64,000 bases of DNA, from NCBI RefSeq assembly GCF_026153515.1, contig NZ_CP110644.1, positions 5,893,501 to 5,957,500 of the forward strand. The letters are read 5' to 3'. The notes beneath the pieces were generated by a model. It saw only the letters and a program-made list of their open reading frames with translations. It was not told the origin of the DNA and did not search any database. The number at the start of each line of letters is the position of its first letter. Position 1 is the stretch's first letter. A program made the translations under genes and the position numbers. This document shows positions 39,256 to 50,416 of the stretch, piece after piece. Source of the stretch: Pseudomonas sp. KU26590 (GTDB lineage Bacteria; Pseudomonadota; Gammaproteobacteria; Pseudomonadales; Pseudomonadaceae).

Positions 39256-39285
39256 TGTCGGGCTGGCACTGATTTCAGCCCGACA
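39256..39285 (+). terminator. Perfect 10-bp hairpin after urtA
   Basis: TGTCGGGCTG and CAGCCCGACA flank a 10-base loop, 10 bp past the urtA stop, with no T tract. It is more likely a 3'-end stabiliser or partial terminator than a full stop, since urtB follows. Confidence 0.65.
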
Positions 39286-39294
39286 CAATTCCCT

Positions 39295-39383
39295 TGTAGG
39301 AGCGCGCTTGCCCGCGAACGCGATGTGTCAGTCGCTATTTATGTCACAGACACATCGCGTTCGCGGGCAAGCGCGCTCCTACA
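39295..39383. repeat. REPIN, family B, with perfect 35-bp arms, between urtA and urtB
   Basis: Left arm 39295-39329 (starts TGTAGGAGCGCGCTTGCCCG) and right arm 39349-39383 are exact reverse complements over 35 bp, with a 19-bp loop. It sits inside the operon. Confidence 0.9.
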
Positions 39384-39430
39384 GGTTCCTCGCATGACGG
39401 TGAGTCATGCGGGTGCTTCCAGGACACGAT

Positions 39431-41020
39431 ATGCCCAGATACTTCCACCACCTTCTTCTCGCGCTGTGCCTGTGGCTGCCCTTCGCCGCCCACGCCAGCG
39501 ATGCCGGCGACTTTGTCGCGGCCGACTCTTCAGAACGCGCACAATTATTGGAAAGCTGGGCCGCCAAGCCTGACCCGGCGCGTGTCGAATTGCTGGTTGC
39601 CCTGCAGGATGGCCGCGTTGCCGCTGACAGCAGCAACCGGGCGTTCATTCAGAACGGCGACAACTTCATCGCCGTTGCCCCCGACGCCCCCGCGCTGGCC
39701 GATGCACCCAACCCCGATGCGCCCCAGGCCATCAGCCTGAACAACCGCCTTCGCGGCCTGATCAATACCGCGCTGGCCAGCCATCAACTGCTGGCTGCTG
39801 ACCCGAAAGTTCGTTTGGCCGCCGCGCAAATCCTGCAGAAAAGCGCCCGCCCGGCGCAGTTGCCCTTGCTGGTGCAACAAGTGTCCAGCGAACAGGACGA
39901 CAGCGTTCACTCGGCCCTGAACCTGGCGCTGGCCAACCTGCAACTGGTTGATGTCAGCCCCACCGTGCGCCTCGCCGCCGTACGTCTGCTCGGTGAAACC
40001 GGTGATCCACTGGCCCGCACCCGTCTCGAAACCCTGCTCGAACCCAACGTCGAAACCGACCCCAGCGTGCGTCTGGCGGCGGAGACGAGTCTGGCTCAGG
40101 TCAAACGCAAATTGATGTTCGGCGAGATCCTCGGGCAAGCCTTCGCCGGCCTGTCGCTCGGGTCGATTCTGCTGCTGGCGGCGCTGGGACTGGCGATCAC
40201 CTTCGGCCTGCTCGGTGTGATCAACATGGCCCACGGCGAGATGCTGATGCTCGGCGCCTACGCCACCTACGTCGTGCAGATGATGTTTCAGCGTTACGCG
40301 CCCGGCGCCCTCGAGCTTTATCCGCTGGTGGCGCTGCCGATCGCGTTTTTCGTCACCGCGTGCATCGGCATGGCCCTGGAACGCACGGTCATTCGCCACC
40401 TGTACGGTCGCCCGCTGGAAACACTGCTGGCGACATGGGGCATCAGCCTGATGCTGATCCAGCTGATCCGCGTGGTGTTCGGCGCGCAGAACGTCGAAGT
40501 CGCCAATCCGGAATGGCTGTCGGGCGGCATTCAGGTGCTGCCCAATCTCGTGCTGCCCTGGAACCGCATCGTGATCATCGGCTTCGCCCTGTTCGTCGTC
40601 GTGCTGACCTGGCTGCTGCTGAACAAGACGCGCCTGGGCCTCAACGTGCGCGCCGTCACCCAGAACCGCAACATGGCAGCGTGCTGCGGCGTGCCCACCG
40701 GACGCATCGACATGATGGCCTTCGGGCTCGGCTCCGGCATTGCCGGCCTGGGTGGCGTGGCGCTGAGTCAGATTGGCAACGTCGGCCCTGACCTGGGCCA
40801 GAGCTACATCATCGACTCCTTCCTCGTGGTCGTGCTCGGCGGTGTCGGTCAACTGGCCGGCAGCGTCACGGCGGCCTTTGGATTGGGCATTGCCAACAAG
40901 ATCCTTGAACCGCAGATCGGCGCCGTGCTGGGCAAGATCCTGATCCTGGCGCTGATCATTCTGTTCATTCAGAAACGTCCGCAAGGCCTCTTCGCACTCA
41001 AAGGACGGGTGATCGACTGA
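39431..41020 (+). CDS. urtB: Urea ABC transporter, permease UrtB
   Basis: Branched-chain-type permease of the urea importer. 529 residues: a signal segment (1-18), an alpha-helical HEAT-like periplasmic region (about 25-225) usual for UrtB, then about eight membrane helices with 'GLAITFGLLGVINMAHGEML' and 'FGLGSGIAGLGGVALSQIG'. ATG at 39431 follows AGGA. The stop overlaps the urtC ATG by one base (TGATG). Confidence 0.95.
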   Translation: MPRYFHHLLLALCLWLPFAAHASDAGDFVAADSSERAQLLESWAAKPDPARVELLVALQDGRVAADSSNRAFIQNGDNFIAVAPDAPALADAPNPDAPQAISLNNRLRGLINTALASHQLLAADPKVRLAAAQILQKSARPAQLPLLVQQVSSEQDDSVHSALNLALANLQLVDVSPTVRLAAVRLLGETGDPLARTRLETLLEPNVETDPSVRLAAETSLAQVKRKLMFGEILGQAFAGLSLGSILLLAALGLAITFGLLGVINMAHGEMLMLGAYATYVVQMMFQRYAPGALELYPLVALPIAFFVTACIGMALERTVIRHLYGRPLETLLATWGISLMLIQLIRVVFGAQNVEVANPEWLSGGIQVLPNLVLPWNRIVIIGFALFVVVLTWLLLNKTRLGLNVRAVTQNRNMAACCGVPTGRIDMMAFGLGSGIAGLGGVALSQIGNVGPDLGQSYIIDSFLVVVLGGVGQLAGSVTAAFGLGIANKILEPQIGAVLGKILILALIILFIQKRPQGLFALKGRVID

Positions 41021-42099
41021 TGAATCAGCCATTGATGGTCACGGCCGCGCAACGCGCTGGCACCAAAATCACGGTCGCAGTCGGCGTGGTGATTCTTGCC
41101 CTGCTGATCGCCCTGCCGTTGTTGTCCCTGCTACCTGAAAGCAACAGCCTGCAGGTGTCGGCCTACACGCTGACGCTGGTGGGCAAGATCCTCTGCTACG
41201 CGATTGTCGCGCTGGCGCTGGACCTGGTCTGGGGTTACGCAGGTTTGTTGTCCCTGGGCCACGGGCTGTTCTTCGCGCTGGGCGGTTATGCGATGGGCAT
41301 GTACCTGATGCGCGAGGCGTCGGGCGACAGCCTGCCGGCGTTCATGACCTTTCTGTCGTGGACCGAACTGCCGTGGTACTGGGTCGGCACGCAGCATTTC
41401 CTCTGGGCCATGTGCCTGGTGGTGCTGGCGCCAGGATTACTGGCGCTGGTGTTCGGCTTCTTCGCCTTCCGCTCGCGGATCAAGGGCGTGTACTTCTCGA
41501 TCATGACCCAGGCCCTGACCTTCGCCGGCATGCTGCTGTTTTTCCGCAACGAAACCGGCTTTGGTGGCAACAACGGCTTCACCAACTTTCGCAGCATTCT
41601 GGGGTTCAGCATTACGTCTCAAGGCACACGTGCGGTGTTGTTTCTGCTGACCGTGGTGTTGCTGGCGGGCAGCCTGTTTGTCGGCTGGCGTCTGGCGCGC
41701 AGCAAGTTCGGTCGTGTCTTGACCGCCGTGCGCGATGCGGAGAACCGCCTGATGTTCTGCGGCTACGACCCGCGCGGCTTCAAGCTGTTCGTGTGGGTGT
41801 TGAGCGCGGTGTTGTGCGGCCTGGCCGGGGCGTTGTATGTACCGCAAGTCGGCATCATCAACCCGAGCGAAATGTCGCCGACCAACTCCATTGAGGCGGC
41901 AGTCTGGGTGGCCTTGGGCGGTCGCGGCACGCTGATCGGCCCGCTGCTCGGCGCCGGCGTGGTCAACGGCATGAAGAGCTGGTTCACCGTGGCCTTCCCT
42001 GAATACTGGCTGTTCTTCCTCGGCGCGCTGTTCATCGTGGTGACGCTGTACCTGCCCAAAGGGGTGATCGGTCTGATCAAGAAAAGGGGCGAGCCATGA
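41020..42099 (+). CDS. urtC: Urea ABC transporter, permease UrtC
   Basis: Second membrane subunit, 359 residues. Includes 'ALDLVWGYAGLLSLGHGLFF', 'FFAFRSRIKGVYFSIMTQAL', 'GNNGFTNFRSILGF' and 'ALGGRGTLIGPLLGAGVVNG', all LivM/UrtC-type features. Overlaps urtB by one base and urtD by 4 bp, so tight coupling. Confidence 0.95.
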   Translation: MNQPLMVTAAQRAGTKITVAVGVVILALLIALPLLSLLPESNSLQVSAYTLTLVGKILCYAIVALALDLVWGYAGLLSLGHGLFFALGGYAMGMYLMREASGDSLPAFMTFLSWTELPWYWVGTQHFLWAMCLVVLAPGLLALVFGFFAFRSRIKGVYFSIMTQALTFAGMLLFFRNETGFGGNNGFTNFRSILGFSITSQGTRAVLFLLTVVLLAGSLFVGWRLARSKFGRVLTAVRDAENRLMFCGYDPRGFKLFVWVLSAVLCGLAGALYVPQVGIINPSEMSPTNSIEAAVWVALGGRGTLIGPLLGAGVVNGMKSWFTVAFPEYWLFFLGALFIVVTLYLPKGVIGLIKKRGEP

Positions 42100-42950
42100 A
42101 AAGCACTCCGACGCCTGCATTCGATCCGGTGCTCGACCCGAACAGCGACGCCGGTACCAGCCGCGATGCCATCGGCCTTGGCCAGGTCGCCGGCAAAGGG
42201 CTGAACACCTTGCACGGCACGATCCTGACGCTGGAAGACATCAGCGTCAGCTTCGACGGTTTCAAGGCCCTCAATGATCTGAATCTGTACATCCGCGTCG
42301 GCGAGCTGCGCTGCATCATCGGGCCCAACGGCGCGGGCAAGACCACGCTGATGGACGTGATCACCGGCAAGACCCGACCTAGTCACGGCAAGGCCTGGTT
42401 CGGGGAAACTCTCGACCTGACCCAGATGAGCGAAGTGCAGATCGCCCAGGCGGGAATCGGCCGCAAGTTTCAAAAGCCCACGGTGTTCGAAGCGCTGAGC
42501 GTGTTCGAAAACCTGGAGCTGGCGCAGAAAACCGACAAATCGGTGTGGGCCAGCCTGCGGGCCAAGCTCAACGGCGAACAGCGCGACCGCATCGACGAGG
42601 TGCTGGAAACCATTCGCCTGACGGCGTCGATGTCGCGCCCCGCCGGGCTGTTGTCCCACGGCCAGAAGCAGTTTCTGGAGATCGGGATGTTGCTGGTCCA
42701 GGACCCGCAACTGCTGCTGCTCGACGAGCCCGTTGCTGGCATGACCGACGCCGAAACCGAGTTCACCGCCGAGCTGTTCAAGAGCCTGGCCGGCAAGCAC
42801 TCGCTGATGGTGGTCGAGCACGACATGGGCTTTGTCGGCAGCATCGCCGACCACGTCACCGTCTTGCACCAGGGCAGCGTACTGGCGGAAGGATCGCTGG
42901 AAGACGTGCAGGCGGATGAACGGGTGATTGAGGTGTATCTGGGGCGGTGA
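42096..42950 (+). CDS. urtD: Urea ABC transporter, ATP-binding protein UrtD
   Basis: 284 residues. An N-terminal tail of about 40 residues precedes the ABC domain. Walker A 'GPNGAGKTTLMDVI', ABC signature replaced by the LivG-type 'LLSHGQKQFLEIGMLL', Walker B 'LLLLDEPVAGM' and the switch His in 'LMVVEHDMGF' are all visible. ATGA overlap with urtC. Confidence 0.95.
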   Translation: MKSTPTPAFDPVLDPNSDAGTSRDAIGLGQVAGKGLNTLHGTILTLEDISVSFDGFKALNDLNLYIRVGELRCIIGPNGAGKTTLMDVITGKTRPSHGKAWFGETLDLTQMSEVQIAQAGIGRKFQKPTVFEALSVFENLELAQKTDKSVWASLRAKLNGEQRDRIDEVLETIRLTASMSRPAGLLSHGQKQFLEIGMLLVQDPQLLLLDEPVAGMTDAETEFTAELFKSLAGKHSLMVVEHDMGFVGSIADHVTVLHQGSVLAEGSLEDVQADERVIEVYLGR

Positions 42951-42962
42951 ACCGCCGACTGC

Positions 42963-43070
42963 TGATCGTTCCCTCGCTCCGCGTGGGAATGCATCCGGTG
43001 ACGCTCCGCGTCACCAGGCAGACGCAGAGCGTCTGATGCGGCGTTCCCACGCAGAGCGTGGGAACGATCA
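42963..43070. repeat. Nested palindrome cluster between urtD and urtE
   Basis: Outer arms TGATCGTTCCC...GGGAACGATCA (42963 and ending 43070) enclose CGTTCCCACGCAGAGCGTGG, GGTGACGCTCCGCGTCACC (42997-43015) and AGACGCAGAGCGTCT (43020-43034). This is a third REP family (C), found only here in the window. It separates urtE from the other urt genes. Confidence 0.85.
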
Positions 43071-43093
43071 TAGGATTTCTTGAGAAAATGGCC

Positions 43094-43792
43094 ATGCTCC
43101 AAGTCGAAAAGCTCCACCAGTTCTACGGCGGCAGCCATATCCTCCGCGGCCTGTCGTTTGACGTGAACATCGGCGAGGTCACGTGCCTGCTCGGTCGTAA
43201 CGGCGTGGGCAAGACCACGCTGTTGAAAGTGCTGATGGGGCTGCTGCCCGCCAAAGAAGGCGTGGTGCAGTGGGAAGGCAAGCCGATCACCGGTTTCAAG
43301 CCCCACCAGCGCGTTCATTCCGGGATCGCCTACGTGCCCCAGGGCCGGGAAATTTTCGGCCGACTGACCGTTGAGGAAAACCTGCTGATGGGGCTTTCGC
43401 GGTTTCCCGGCTCCGAGGCCAAGGAAGTCCCGGCGTTTATTTACGATCTGTTCCCGGTGCTGCTGCAGATGAAGCATCGGCGCGGCGGTGACCTGTCTGG
43501 CGGCCAGCAACAGCAACTGGCGATCGGGCGCGCCCTGGCCAGTCGCCCGCGCCTGCTGATTCTCGACGAACCCACCGAAGGCATTCAGCCCTCGGTGATC
43601 AAGGAGATCGGCGCGGTGATCAAAAAGCTCGCGGCGCGCGGTGACATGGCGATTTTGCTGGTCGAGCAGTTCTACGACTTTGCCGCCGAGCTGGCCGATC
43701 AGTACATCGTCATGTCCCGCGGCGAGATCGTTCAGCAGGGCCGTGGCGAAAACATGGAGGCTGAAGGCGTTCGGGGTCTGGTCACCATTTGA
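43094..43792 (+). CDS. urtE: Urea ABC transporter, ATP-binding protein UrtE
   Basis: 232 residues from the ATG at 43094 ('MLQVEKLHQFYGGSHILRGL'); an ATG two codons earlier (43088) is equally poor in ribosome site. Walker A 'GRNGVGKTTLLKVLMG', signature 'DLSGGQQQQLAIGRAL', Walker B 'LLILDEPTEGIQ' and switch 'LLVEQFYDFAAEL' are present. With UrtD it forms the ATPase pair. The palindrome cluster upstream may lower its expression or supply its own start point. Confidence 0.95.
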   Translation: MLQVEKLHQFYGGSHILRGLSFDVNIGEVTCLLGRNGVGKTTLLKVLMGLLPAKEGVVQWEGKPITGFKPHQRVHSGIAYVPQGREIFGRLTVEENLLMGLSRFPGSEAKEVPAFIYDLFPVLLQMKHRRGGDLSGGQQQQLAIGRALASRPRLLILDEPTEGIQPSVIKEIGAVIKKLAARGDMAILLVEQFYDFAAELADQYIVMSRGEIVQQGRGENMEAEGVRGLVTI

Positions 43793-43841
43793 TGCGCCGA
43801 TCAGCTAAGGTACGAACCTTCGATAACACGAAAATCGACTT

Positions 43842-44687
43842 ATGAATCTTCCTGCCCACACCGCCCTGTTCACCCCCAGCTGGCATGCCGAGCTGGAGCT
43901 GGCGTATGGGCGTTTCGGCGACAGCACGCGCCCGACCCAGCGGCGCCACAAAGGTCCGTTGCGGGTGCAAAAGCACTTGTATGCCGAAGGCCCGCAGGTC
44001 TGCCAACACATCATCGTTCACCCGCCGGGCGGCATTGCCGGCGGCGATCGGCTGGACATCAGCGCCAGCGTCGGCGCCAACGCCTGGGCGCAACTGACCA
44101 GCCCCGGCGCGGCGAAGTGGTACCGCGCTGCAGGGCCGGCTTATCAACAGCTTGAAATCAAGGTGGCTGCAGGCGGCACGCTGGAATGGCTGCCGCAGGA
44201 GAGCATCGTGTTCAGCGAGGCCAAGGCCGAACTGACCACGCGGATCGACCTCGAAGGCGACGCCCGGCTGCTCTACTGGGACGTGGTTGCGCTGGGCCGG
44301 CCGGCCAGCGGCGAGCGTTTCGATCAGGGCCATTTTCAGGCGCATCTGGATATCCGGCATGACGGCAAGCTGTTGTGGCACGAGCGCCAGCGCATCGTTG
44401 GCGATGACGGCTTGCTGGATTCGCCCATCGGCCTGGCCGGCAAGCCAGTGTTCGCGACGCTGATCGTGACCGGGGAAATCGACGCTGAATTGATGGAGCG
44501 CTGCCGCGAGCTGGCTGAGCATTCACCCGTACGGGGCGACCTGAGCCAGTTGCCCGGGCTGATCATCGCCCGCTGCCTGGCCGACGAAGCCCTGCATGCT
44601 CGGGCCTGGCTGATTGAATTATGGAAACTGCTGCGCCCTGCCCTGTTGGGGCGGGAAGCGGTGGCACCGAGGATTTGGAGCACCTAA
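43842..44687 (+). CDS. ureD: Urease accessory protein UreD
   Basis: Scaffold that binds the urease apoprotein and, with UreF and UreG, helps nickel insertion. 281 residues; family features '[19 protein letters not shown]', 'PGAAKWYRA' and '[14 protein letters not shown]' are clear. It is 49 bp after urtE, which joins urea uptake with urease assembly. Confidence 0.95.
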   Translation: MNLPAHTALFTPSWHAELELAYGRFGDSTRPTQRRHKGPLRVQKHLYAEGPQVCQHIIVHPPGGIAGGDRLDISASVGANAWAQLTSPGAAKWYRAAGPAYQQLEIKVAAGGTLEWLPQESIVFSEAKAELTTRIDLEGDARLLYWDVVALGRPASGERFDQGHFQAHLDIRHDGKLLWHERQRIVGDDGLLDSPIGLAGKPVFATLIVTGEIDAELMERCRELAEHSPVRGDLSQLPGLIIARCLADEALHARAWLIELWKLLRPALLGREAVAPRIWST

Positions 44688-44702
44688 ACGAAACTGGCCA
44701 TC

Positions 44703-44835
44703 TGTAGGAGCGTGGCTTGTCCCGCGATCGGCGACGAAGTCGTCGTAAACCGGCCCATACGGTCCTCATGACAGATCGAAGGACGGCCATGACTGCCGCT
44801 TCGCGTCAGATCGCGGGACAAGCCACGCTCCTACA
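44703..44835. repeat. REPIN, family B, between ureD and ureA
   Basis: TGTAGGAGCGTGGCTTGTCC (44703) and its inverse GGACAAGCCACGCTCCTACA (to 44835), with GACGAAGTCGTC as an inner palindrome. It lies inside the urease gene cluster. Confidence 0.85.
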
Positions 44836-44883
44836 GAGTTTGCGGCGATTTCTCTATTCGGAAATTAATAACGGACAACACCC

Positions 44884-45186
44884 ATGGATCTGACCCCACG
44901 CGAAAAAGACAAGATGCTGATCTTCACCGCAGGCCTGGTTGCCGAGCGGCGGCTGGCACGCGGTGTGAAGCTCAATTACCCGGAAGCGATGGCCTTCATC
45001 TCCGCCGCCCTGCTGGAAGGTGCCCGGGACGGCCAGACCGTCGCTGACCTCATGCACTACGGCACCACCCTGTTGACCCGTGAGCAGGTGATGGAAGGCA
45101 TCCCGGAAATGATTCCGGAAATCCAGGTCGAGGCCACCTTTCCGGACGGCACCAAGCTGGTCACCGTGCATCAGCCGATTGCCTGA
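44884..45186 (+). CDS. ureA: Urease gamma subunit
   Basis: 100 residues, the standard size of UreA. Begins '[20 protein letters not shown]' and contains '[20 protein letters not shown]' and 'VTVHQPI'. It is a structural subunit of the (alpha-beta-gamma)3 nickel enzyme. Confidence 0.97.
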   Translation: MDLTPREKDKMLIFTAGLVAERRLARGVKLNYPEAMAFISAALLEGARDGQTVADLMHYGTTLLTREQVMEGIPEMIPEIQVEATFPDGTKLVTVHQPIA

Positions 45187-45245
45187 ACCGGGCTGAACCT
45201 GAGATGCCCGTCGAAACTGCCACACAGGAACCCGTGGAAACGCAC

Positions 45246-46662
<1,417 letters not shown>

Positions 46663-46687
46663 AACGCGTTCACTTTCCAGCCAGGTC

Positions 46688-46785
46688 AAGCTGCAAGCGC
46701 CAAGCCACAAGCGCCAAGCACAGCAGTCCGCGGCGTACACAACATTCGCTTTTACTTGCCGCTTGCCGCTTGAGGCTTGCCGCTT
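46688..46785. repeat. CTTGCCG/CAAGCGC repeat cluster between ureB and ureC
   Basis: Two copies of CAAGCGCCAAGC (46694 and 46708) face several copies of CTTGCCG (46755-46783), forming a loose inverted repeat. This is an intergenic repeat type familiar from Pseudomonas. It lengthens the ureB-ureC gap to 141 bp. Confidence 0.65.
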
Positions 46786-46803
46786 TGATTCGAGGAACGA
46801 AGT

Positions 46804-48504
46804 ATGAAGATCAGCCGACAAGCCTACGCCGACATGTTCGGCCCCACTGTCGGCGACCGTGTGCGTCTGGCCGACACCGAGCTGTGGATCGAGGTCGAGC
46901 AGGATTTCACCGTCTATGGCGAGGAAGTGAAATTCGGTGGCGGCAAGGTCATTCGTGACGGCATGGGCCAGGGCCAGGGCGTTGCTGCCGAAGTCGTCGA
47001 CACGCTGATCACCAACGCGCTGATCATCGATCACTGGGGCATCGTCAAAGCCGACGTCGGCCTCAAGGACGGGCGCATTGCGGCCATTGGCAAAGCCGGC
47101 AACCCCGACATTCAGCCCGGCGTGACCATCGCCATCGGCGCCGCGACTGAAGTCATCGCCGGCGAAGGCATGATCCTCACCGCCGGCGGCGTCGACACGC
47201 ACATCCACTTCATCTGCCCGCAGCAGATCGAAGAAGCGCTGATGAGTGGCGTCACCACCATGATCGGCGGCGGCACCGGCCCGGCGACGGGCACCAACGC
47301 GACCACGGTCACGCCCGGCAAGTGGCACATGATGCGCATGTTGCAGGCCGCCGAAGCGTTCCCCATGAACATCGGCTTCACCGGCAAGGGCAACGTCAGC
47401 CTGCCCGAGCCGCTGATCGAACAGGTCAAGGCCGGTGCCATCGGCCTCAAGCTGCACGAAGACTGGGGCACCACGCCCGCAGCCATCGACAACTGCCTGA
47501 GCGTCGCCGATCAGTACGACGTTCAAGTGGCGATCCACACCGACACGCTGAACGAGTCGGGCTTCGTCGAAACCACCCTGGCGGCGTTCAAGAACCGCAC
47601 CATTCACACCTACCACACCGAAGGCGCCGGCGGCGGCCATGCACCGGACATCATCAAGGCCTGCGGCTTCGCCAACGTGCTGCCAAGCTCGACCAACCCG
47701 ACCCGGCCGTTCACCCGCAACACCATCGACGAGCACCTGGACATGCTGATGGTCTGCCATCACCTGGACCCAAGCATTGCCGAAGACGTCGCGTTCGCCG
47801 AGAGCCGCATCCGCCGCGAGACCATTGCTGCCGAGGACATCCTCCACGATCTGGGCGCGTTTTCGATGCTCAGCTCCGACAGCCAGGCCATGGGCCGCGT
47901 CGGCGAAGTGATCATGCGCACCTGGCAGACTGCCGACAAAATGAAACGCCAGCGCGGCCCGCTGCCCGGTGACGGAGAAGGCAACGACAACTTCCGCGCC
48001 AAACGCTACATCGCCAAATACACGATCAACCCGGCGATCACCCACGGCATCAGCCATGAAGTGGGGTCGGTGGAAGTGGGCAAATGGGCGGACCTGGTGC
48101 TCTGGCGCCCGGCCTTTTTCGGCGTGAAACCGACCCTCATCCTCAAGGGCGGCTCGATTGCCGCCAGCCTGATGGGCGACGCTAACGCCTCGATTCCGAC
48201 CCCACAGCCGGTTCACTACCGGCCGATGTTCGCCAGCTACGGCAGCTCATTGCACGCCAGCAGCCTGACCTTCATCAGCCAGGCGGCCTTCGATGCAGGC
48301 GTGCCGGAACAACTGGGGCTCAAGAAACAGATCGGCGTGGTCAAGGGCTGCCGCAGCGTGACCAAGGCCGACCTCATCCACAACGACTACTTGCCGAACA
48401 TCGACGTGGACCCGCAGACCTATCAGGTGAAGGCCGACGGTGTGCTGTTGTGGTGCGAGCCGGCCGAGGTCCTGCCGATGGCGCAGCGGTATTTTCTGTT
48501 TTAA
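46804..48504 (+). CDS. ureC: Urease alpha subunit
   Basis: Catalytic subunit hydrolysing urea to ammonia and carbamate with two nickel ions. 566 residues. Ligands visible: H133 and H135 in '[12 protein letters not shown]', the carbamylated K216 in '[12 protein letters not shown]' (H218 beside it), His in '[12 protein letters not shown]' and '[15 protein letters not shown]', the flap His in '[12 protein letters not shown]' and Asp in '[12 protein letters not shown]'. All expected residues are present. GAGGAA precedes the ATG. Confidence 0.98.
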   Translation: MKISRQAYADMFGPTVGDRVRLADTELWIEVEQDFTVYGEEVKFGGGKVIRDGMGQGQGVAAEVVDTLITNALIIDHWGIVKADVGLKDGRIAAIGKAGNPDIQPGVTIAIGAATEVIAGEGMILTAGGVDTHIHFICPQQIEEALMSGVTTMIGGGTGPATGTNATTVTPGKWHMMRMLQAAEAFPMNIGFTGKGNVSLPEPLIEQVKAGAIGLKLHEDWGTTPAAIDNCLSVADQYDVQVAIHTDTLNESGFVETTLAAFKNRTIHTYHTEGAGGGHAPDIIKACGFANVLPSSTNPTRPFTRNTIDEHLDMLMVCHHLDPSIAEDVAFAESRIRRETIAAEDILHDLGAFSMLSSDSQAMGRVGEVIMRTWQTADKMKRQRGPLPGDGEGNDNFRAKRYIAKYTINPAITHGISHEVGSVEVGKWADLVLWRPAFFGVKPTLILKGGSIAASLMGDANASIPTPQPVHYRPMFASYGSSLHASSLTFISQAAFDAGVPEQLGLKKQIGVVKGCRSVTKADLIHNDYLPNIDVDPQTYQVKADGVLLWCEPAEVLPMAQRYFLF

Positions 48505-48521
48505 GGGCATTAGTCCGTTCT

Positions 48522-48657
48522 TGTAGGAGCGTGGCTTGTCCCGCGATCTGGTGCGCAGCGCCAGTGAAATCCATGAATGCGATGATCCAGCTATTCCGTG
48601 ATCGCCGCTTTTCACGACGACTTTGTCGCCGATCGCGGGACAAGCCACGCTCCTACA
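48522..48657. repeat. REPIN, family B, after ureC
   Basis: TGTAGGAGCGTGGCTTGTCC at 48522 and the inverse copy ending at 48657. Same arm type as the copy at 44703; inner sequence differs. Confidence 0.85.
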
Positions 48658-48751
48658 ATGAAAGCGTGCAAATCCGTGATGCGTCCTGCAACCACATGGC
48701 GTTACTATGCGCGCTCTCATTCAGCGCCCCGCCAGCAAGGTAGTCCCCCCC

Positions 48752-49885
48752 ATGCGTCTTTCGGACTTCATCGTTCAGAACGTGGATCGCATCGTCGATG
48801 AGTGGGAACGGTTTGCTGCCACGCTGACGCCCGCAGCTGCCCAGATGAGTTCAGTCGAGCTGCGCGACCACGCTGAGGCGATCCTGCTGGCGGCTGCGCG
48901 TGACATGAACACCGCCCAGACCAAAGCCGAGCGCCTCGCCAAGGCTCAGGGCGAAGACATCGGCAAGACACCGACACTCGATCAGGCCGCTGCCAGTCAT
49001 GGCGCGCTGCGGCATGTCGTCGGGTTTGATCTGGTGCAGATGACTTCAGAGTTTCGCCACCTTCGGGCCACGGTCGTGCGCTTCTGGGCTGAAAGCCAGA
49101 CAGAACCCCAGTCCAGTCACCTCACCGACATGATTCGCTTCAACGAAGCCATCGATGAAGCGCTGGCCGAGTCGACGGCCGCCTACGCCGATCGCGTGAC
49201 GCGCTCCCGCGACATCTTTCTCGCCATTCTCGGTCACGACCTGCGCGCGCCCTTGCAGGCCATTGGTATGTCGTCCGAAGTGCTCATGCGCAAGACCACG
49301 CTGGCAGACGCCGATCTTGCGTACATCAAGCGCATCAAAAGCAGCGGCCTGCTGATGGGCACGATGATCAACGATCTGCTGGAATTCGTCCGCAGTCGTC
49401 TGGGCGTGACGCTGCCGGTAGAGCGCAAGCCGATGGAGATGACCCTCGCCTGCCGCGAAGCCATCGACGCGGCTACGGCAGGACAGCCCGATTGCAATGC
49501 AGTGTTCACCAGCACCGGGGACACACGAGGCGAGTGGGATCACACACGCATCGCGCAAATGCTGCAAAACCTCATTGGCAATGCCTTGCAACATGGCGCC
49601 GCGACGCGTCGGGTCAGCGTGACGCTTACCGGCAGCGAAAACCATGTGAGCCTCTCGGTGAATAACGGCGGCGAGCCTATCGCCGAGGAAGCCATCGGCA
49701 GCATCTTCGACCCGCTGGTGCGCTCGGCCAACGAAAAGGCCGGCGTTCATAACACGTCCACCAGTCTTGGCCTGGGTCTGTTCATCGTGAAGGAAGTGGT
49801 GAGTGCACATGGCGGCAGCATCACGGTGGTATCCAACGTAGGGGACGGCACGACGTTTACCGTGGAATTGCCGAAGAAAGGCTAG
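48752..49885 (+). CDS. Cytoplasmic sensor histidine kinase with RsbRD-like N-terminus
   Basis: 377 residues without membrane segments. The N-terminal part (about 1-150) looks like an RsbR/RsbRD-type helical sensor ('IVQNVDRIVDEWERFAATL', 'ASHGALRHVVGFDLVQMTSE'). It is followed by a kinase domain with phospho-acceptor H162 ('FLAILGHDLRAPLQAIGMSS') and ATPase motifs 'MLQNLIGNALQHGA' and 'TSLGLGLFIVKEVVSAHGG'. No response regulator gene is adjacent. The start ATG at 48752 gives the usual N-terminus; the ATG at 48707 adds 15 atypical residues. Confidence 0.85.
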   Translation: MRLSDFIVQNVDRIVDEWERFAATLTPAAAQMSSVELRDHAEAILLAAARDMNTAQTKAERLAKAQGEDIGKTPTLDQAAASHGALRHVVGFDLVQMTSEFRHLRATVVRFWAESQTEPQSSHLTDMIRFNEAIDEALAESTAAYADRVTRSRDIFLAILGHDLRAPLQAIGMSSEVLMRKTTLADADLAYIKRIKSSGLLMGTMINDLLEFVRSRLGVTLPVERKPMEMTLACREAIDAATAGQPDCNAVFTSTGDTRGEWDHTRIAQMLQNLIGNALQHGAATRRVSVTLTGSENHVSLSVNNGGEPIAEEAIGSIFDPLVRSANEKAGVHNTSTSLGLGLFIVKEVVSAHGGSITVVSNVGDGTTFTVELPKKG

Positions 49886-49939
49886 CAAGCGGACCCCGGT
49901 CAGGCAGTCAGCCTTGGCGCAGTTGATACACCTCATACC

Positions 49940-50026
49940 GTAGGAGCCGGCTTGCTGGCGAACCTGCCCTGTAAGTCACCTCAGATGCCGCTGACCCACC
50001 GCATTCGCCAGCAAGCCGACTCCTAC
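49940..50026. repeat. REPIN, family B (GGAGCCGGCTTGCTGGCGAA)
   Basis: GTAGGAGCCGGCTTGCTGGC at 49940 and inverse copy GCCAGCAAGCCGACTCCTAC to 50026. A lone related half-copy (GCAGGAGTGAGCTTGCTCGC) follows at 50071-50096, before the cbpM stop. Confidence 0.8.
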
Positions 50027-50117
50027 AGATTTGTGTCGATCACACATCGTGTCGACAACATCAGGCCATTGCAGGAGTGAGCTTGCTCGCGATGGCGTCA
50101 GCCCATTCAACAGCTCA

Positions 50118-50414
50118 TCAGTCCAGAAACCGTCCCAACCGCTGCCTGAGCAGGCGGTTTTCTGCTCTCACGCGCTCAAGCTCTTCGAGCAGGCTAAGCG
50201 CCAGGGCGACGCCGTCCCATTCCAGCTGCAATTCGTGATGCAATTTCACTGCACGCCTGGCAATCGACAGCGCTGCACTGTCGAATAGCCAGTCGTCCGG
50301 CTGCCTTCCCTGGGGTTCGAGAATGCCGTGCTCGACAATCTCGATGACGAAGGCGGCCGGCATATCGACCACCTGACAGAACTCCTGCATGTCTATGACC
50401 AGGGTGTCGCTCAT
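50118..50414 (-). CDS. cbpM: Chaperone modulator CbpM
   Basis: 98 residues of the CbpM family, which binds the J domain of CbpA and blocks it from activating DnaK. Features: 'FCQVVDMPAAFVIEIVEHGI' (MerR-like helix-turn-helix start) and a C-terminal coiled coil 'LEELERVRAENRLLRQRL'. The gene is 2 bp after cbpA, so expressed together. Confidence 0.9.
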   Translation of the reverse strand: MSDTLVIDMQEFCQVVDMPAAFVIEIVEHGILEPQGRQPDDWLFDSAALSIARRAVKLHHELQLEWDGVALALSLLEELERVRAENRLLRQRLGRFLD

Positions 50415-50416
50415 GA

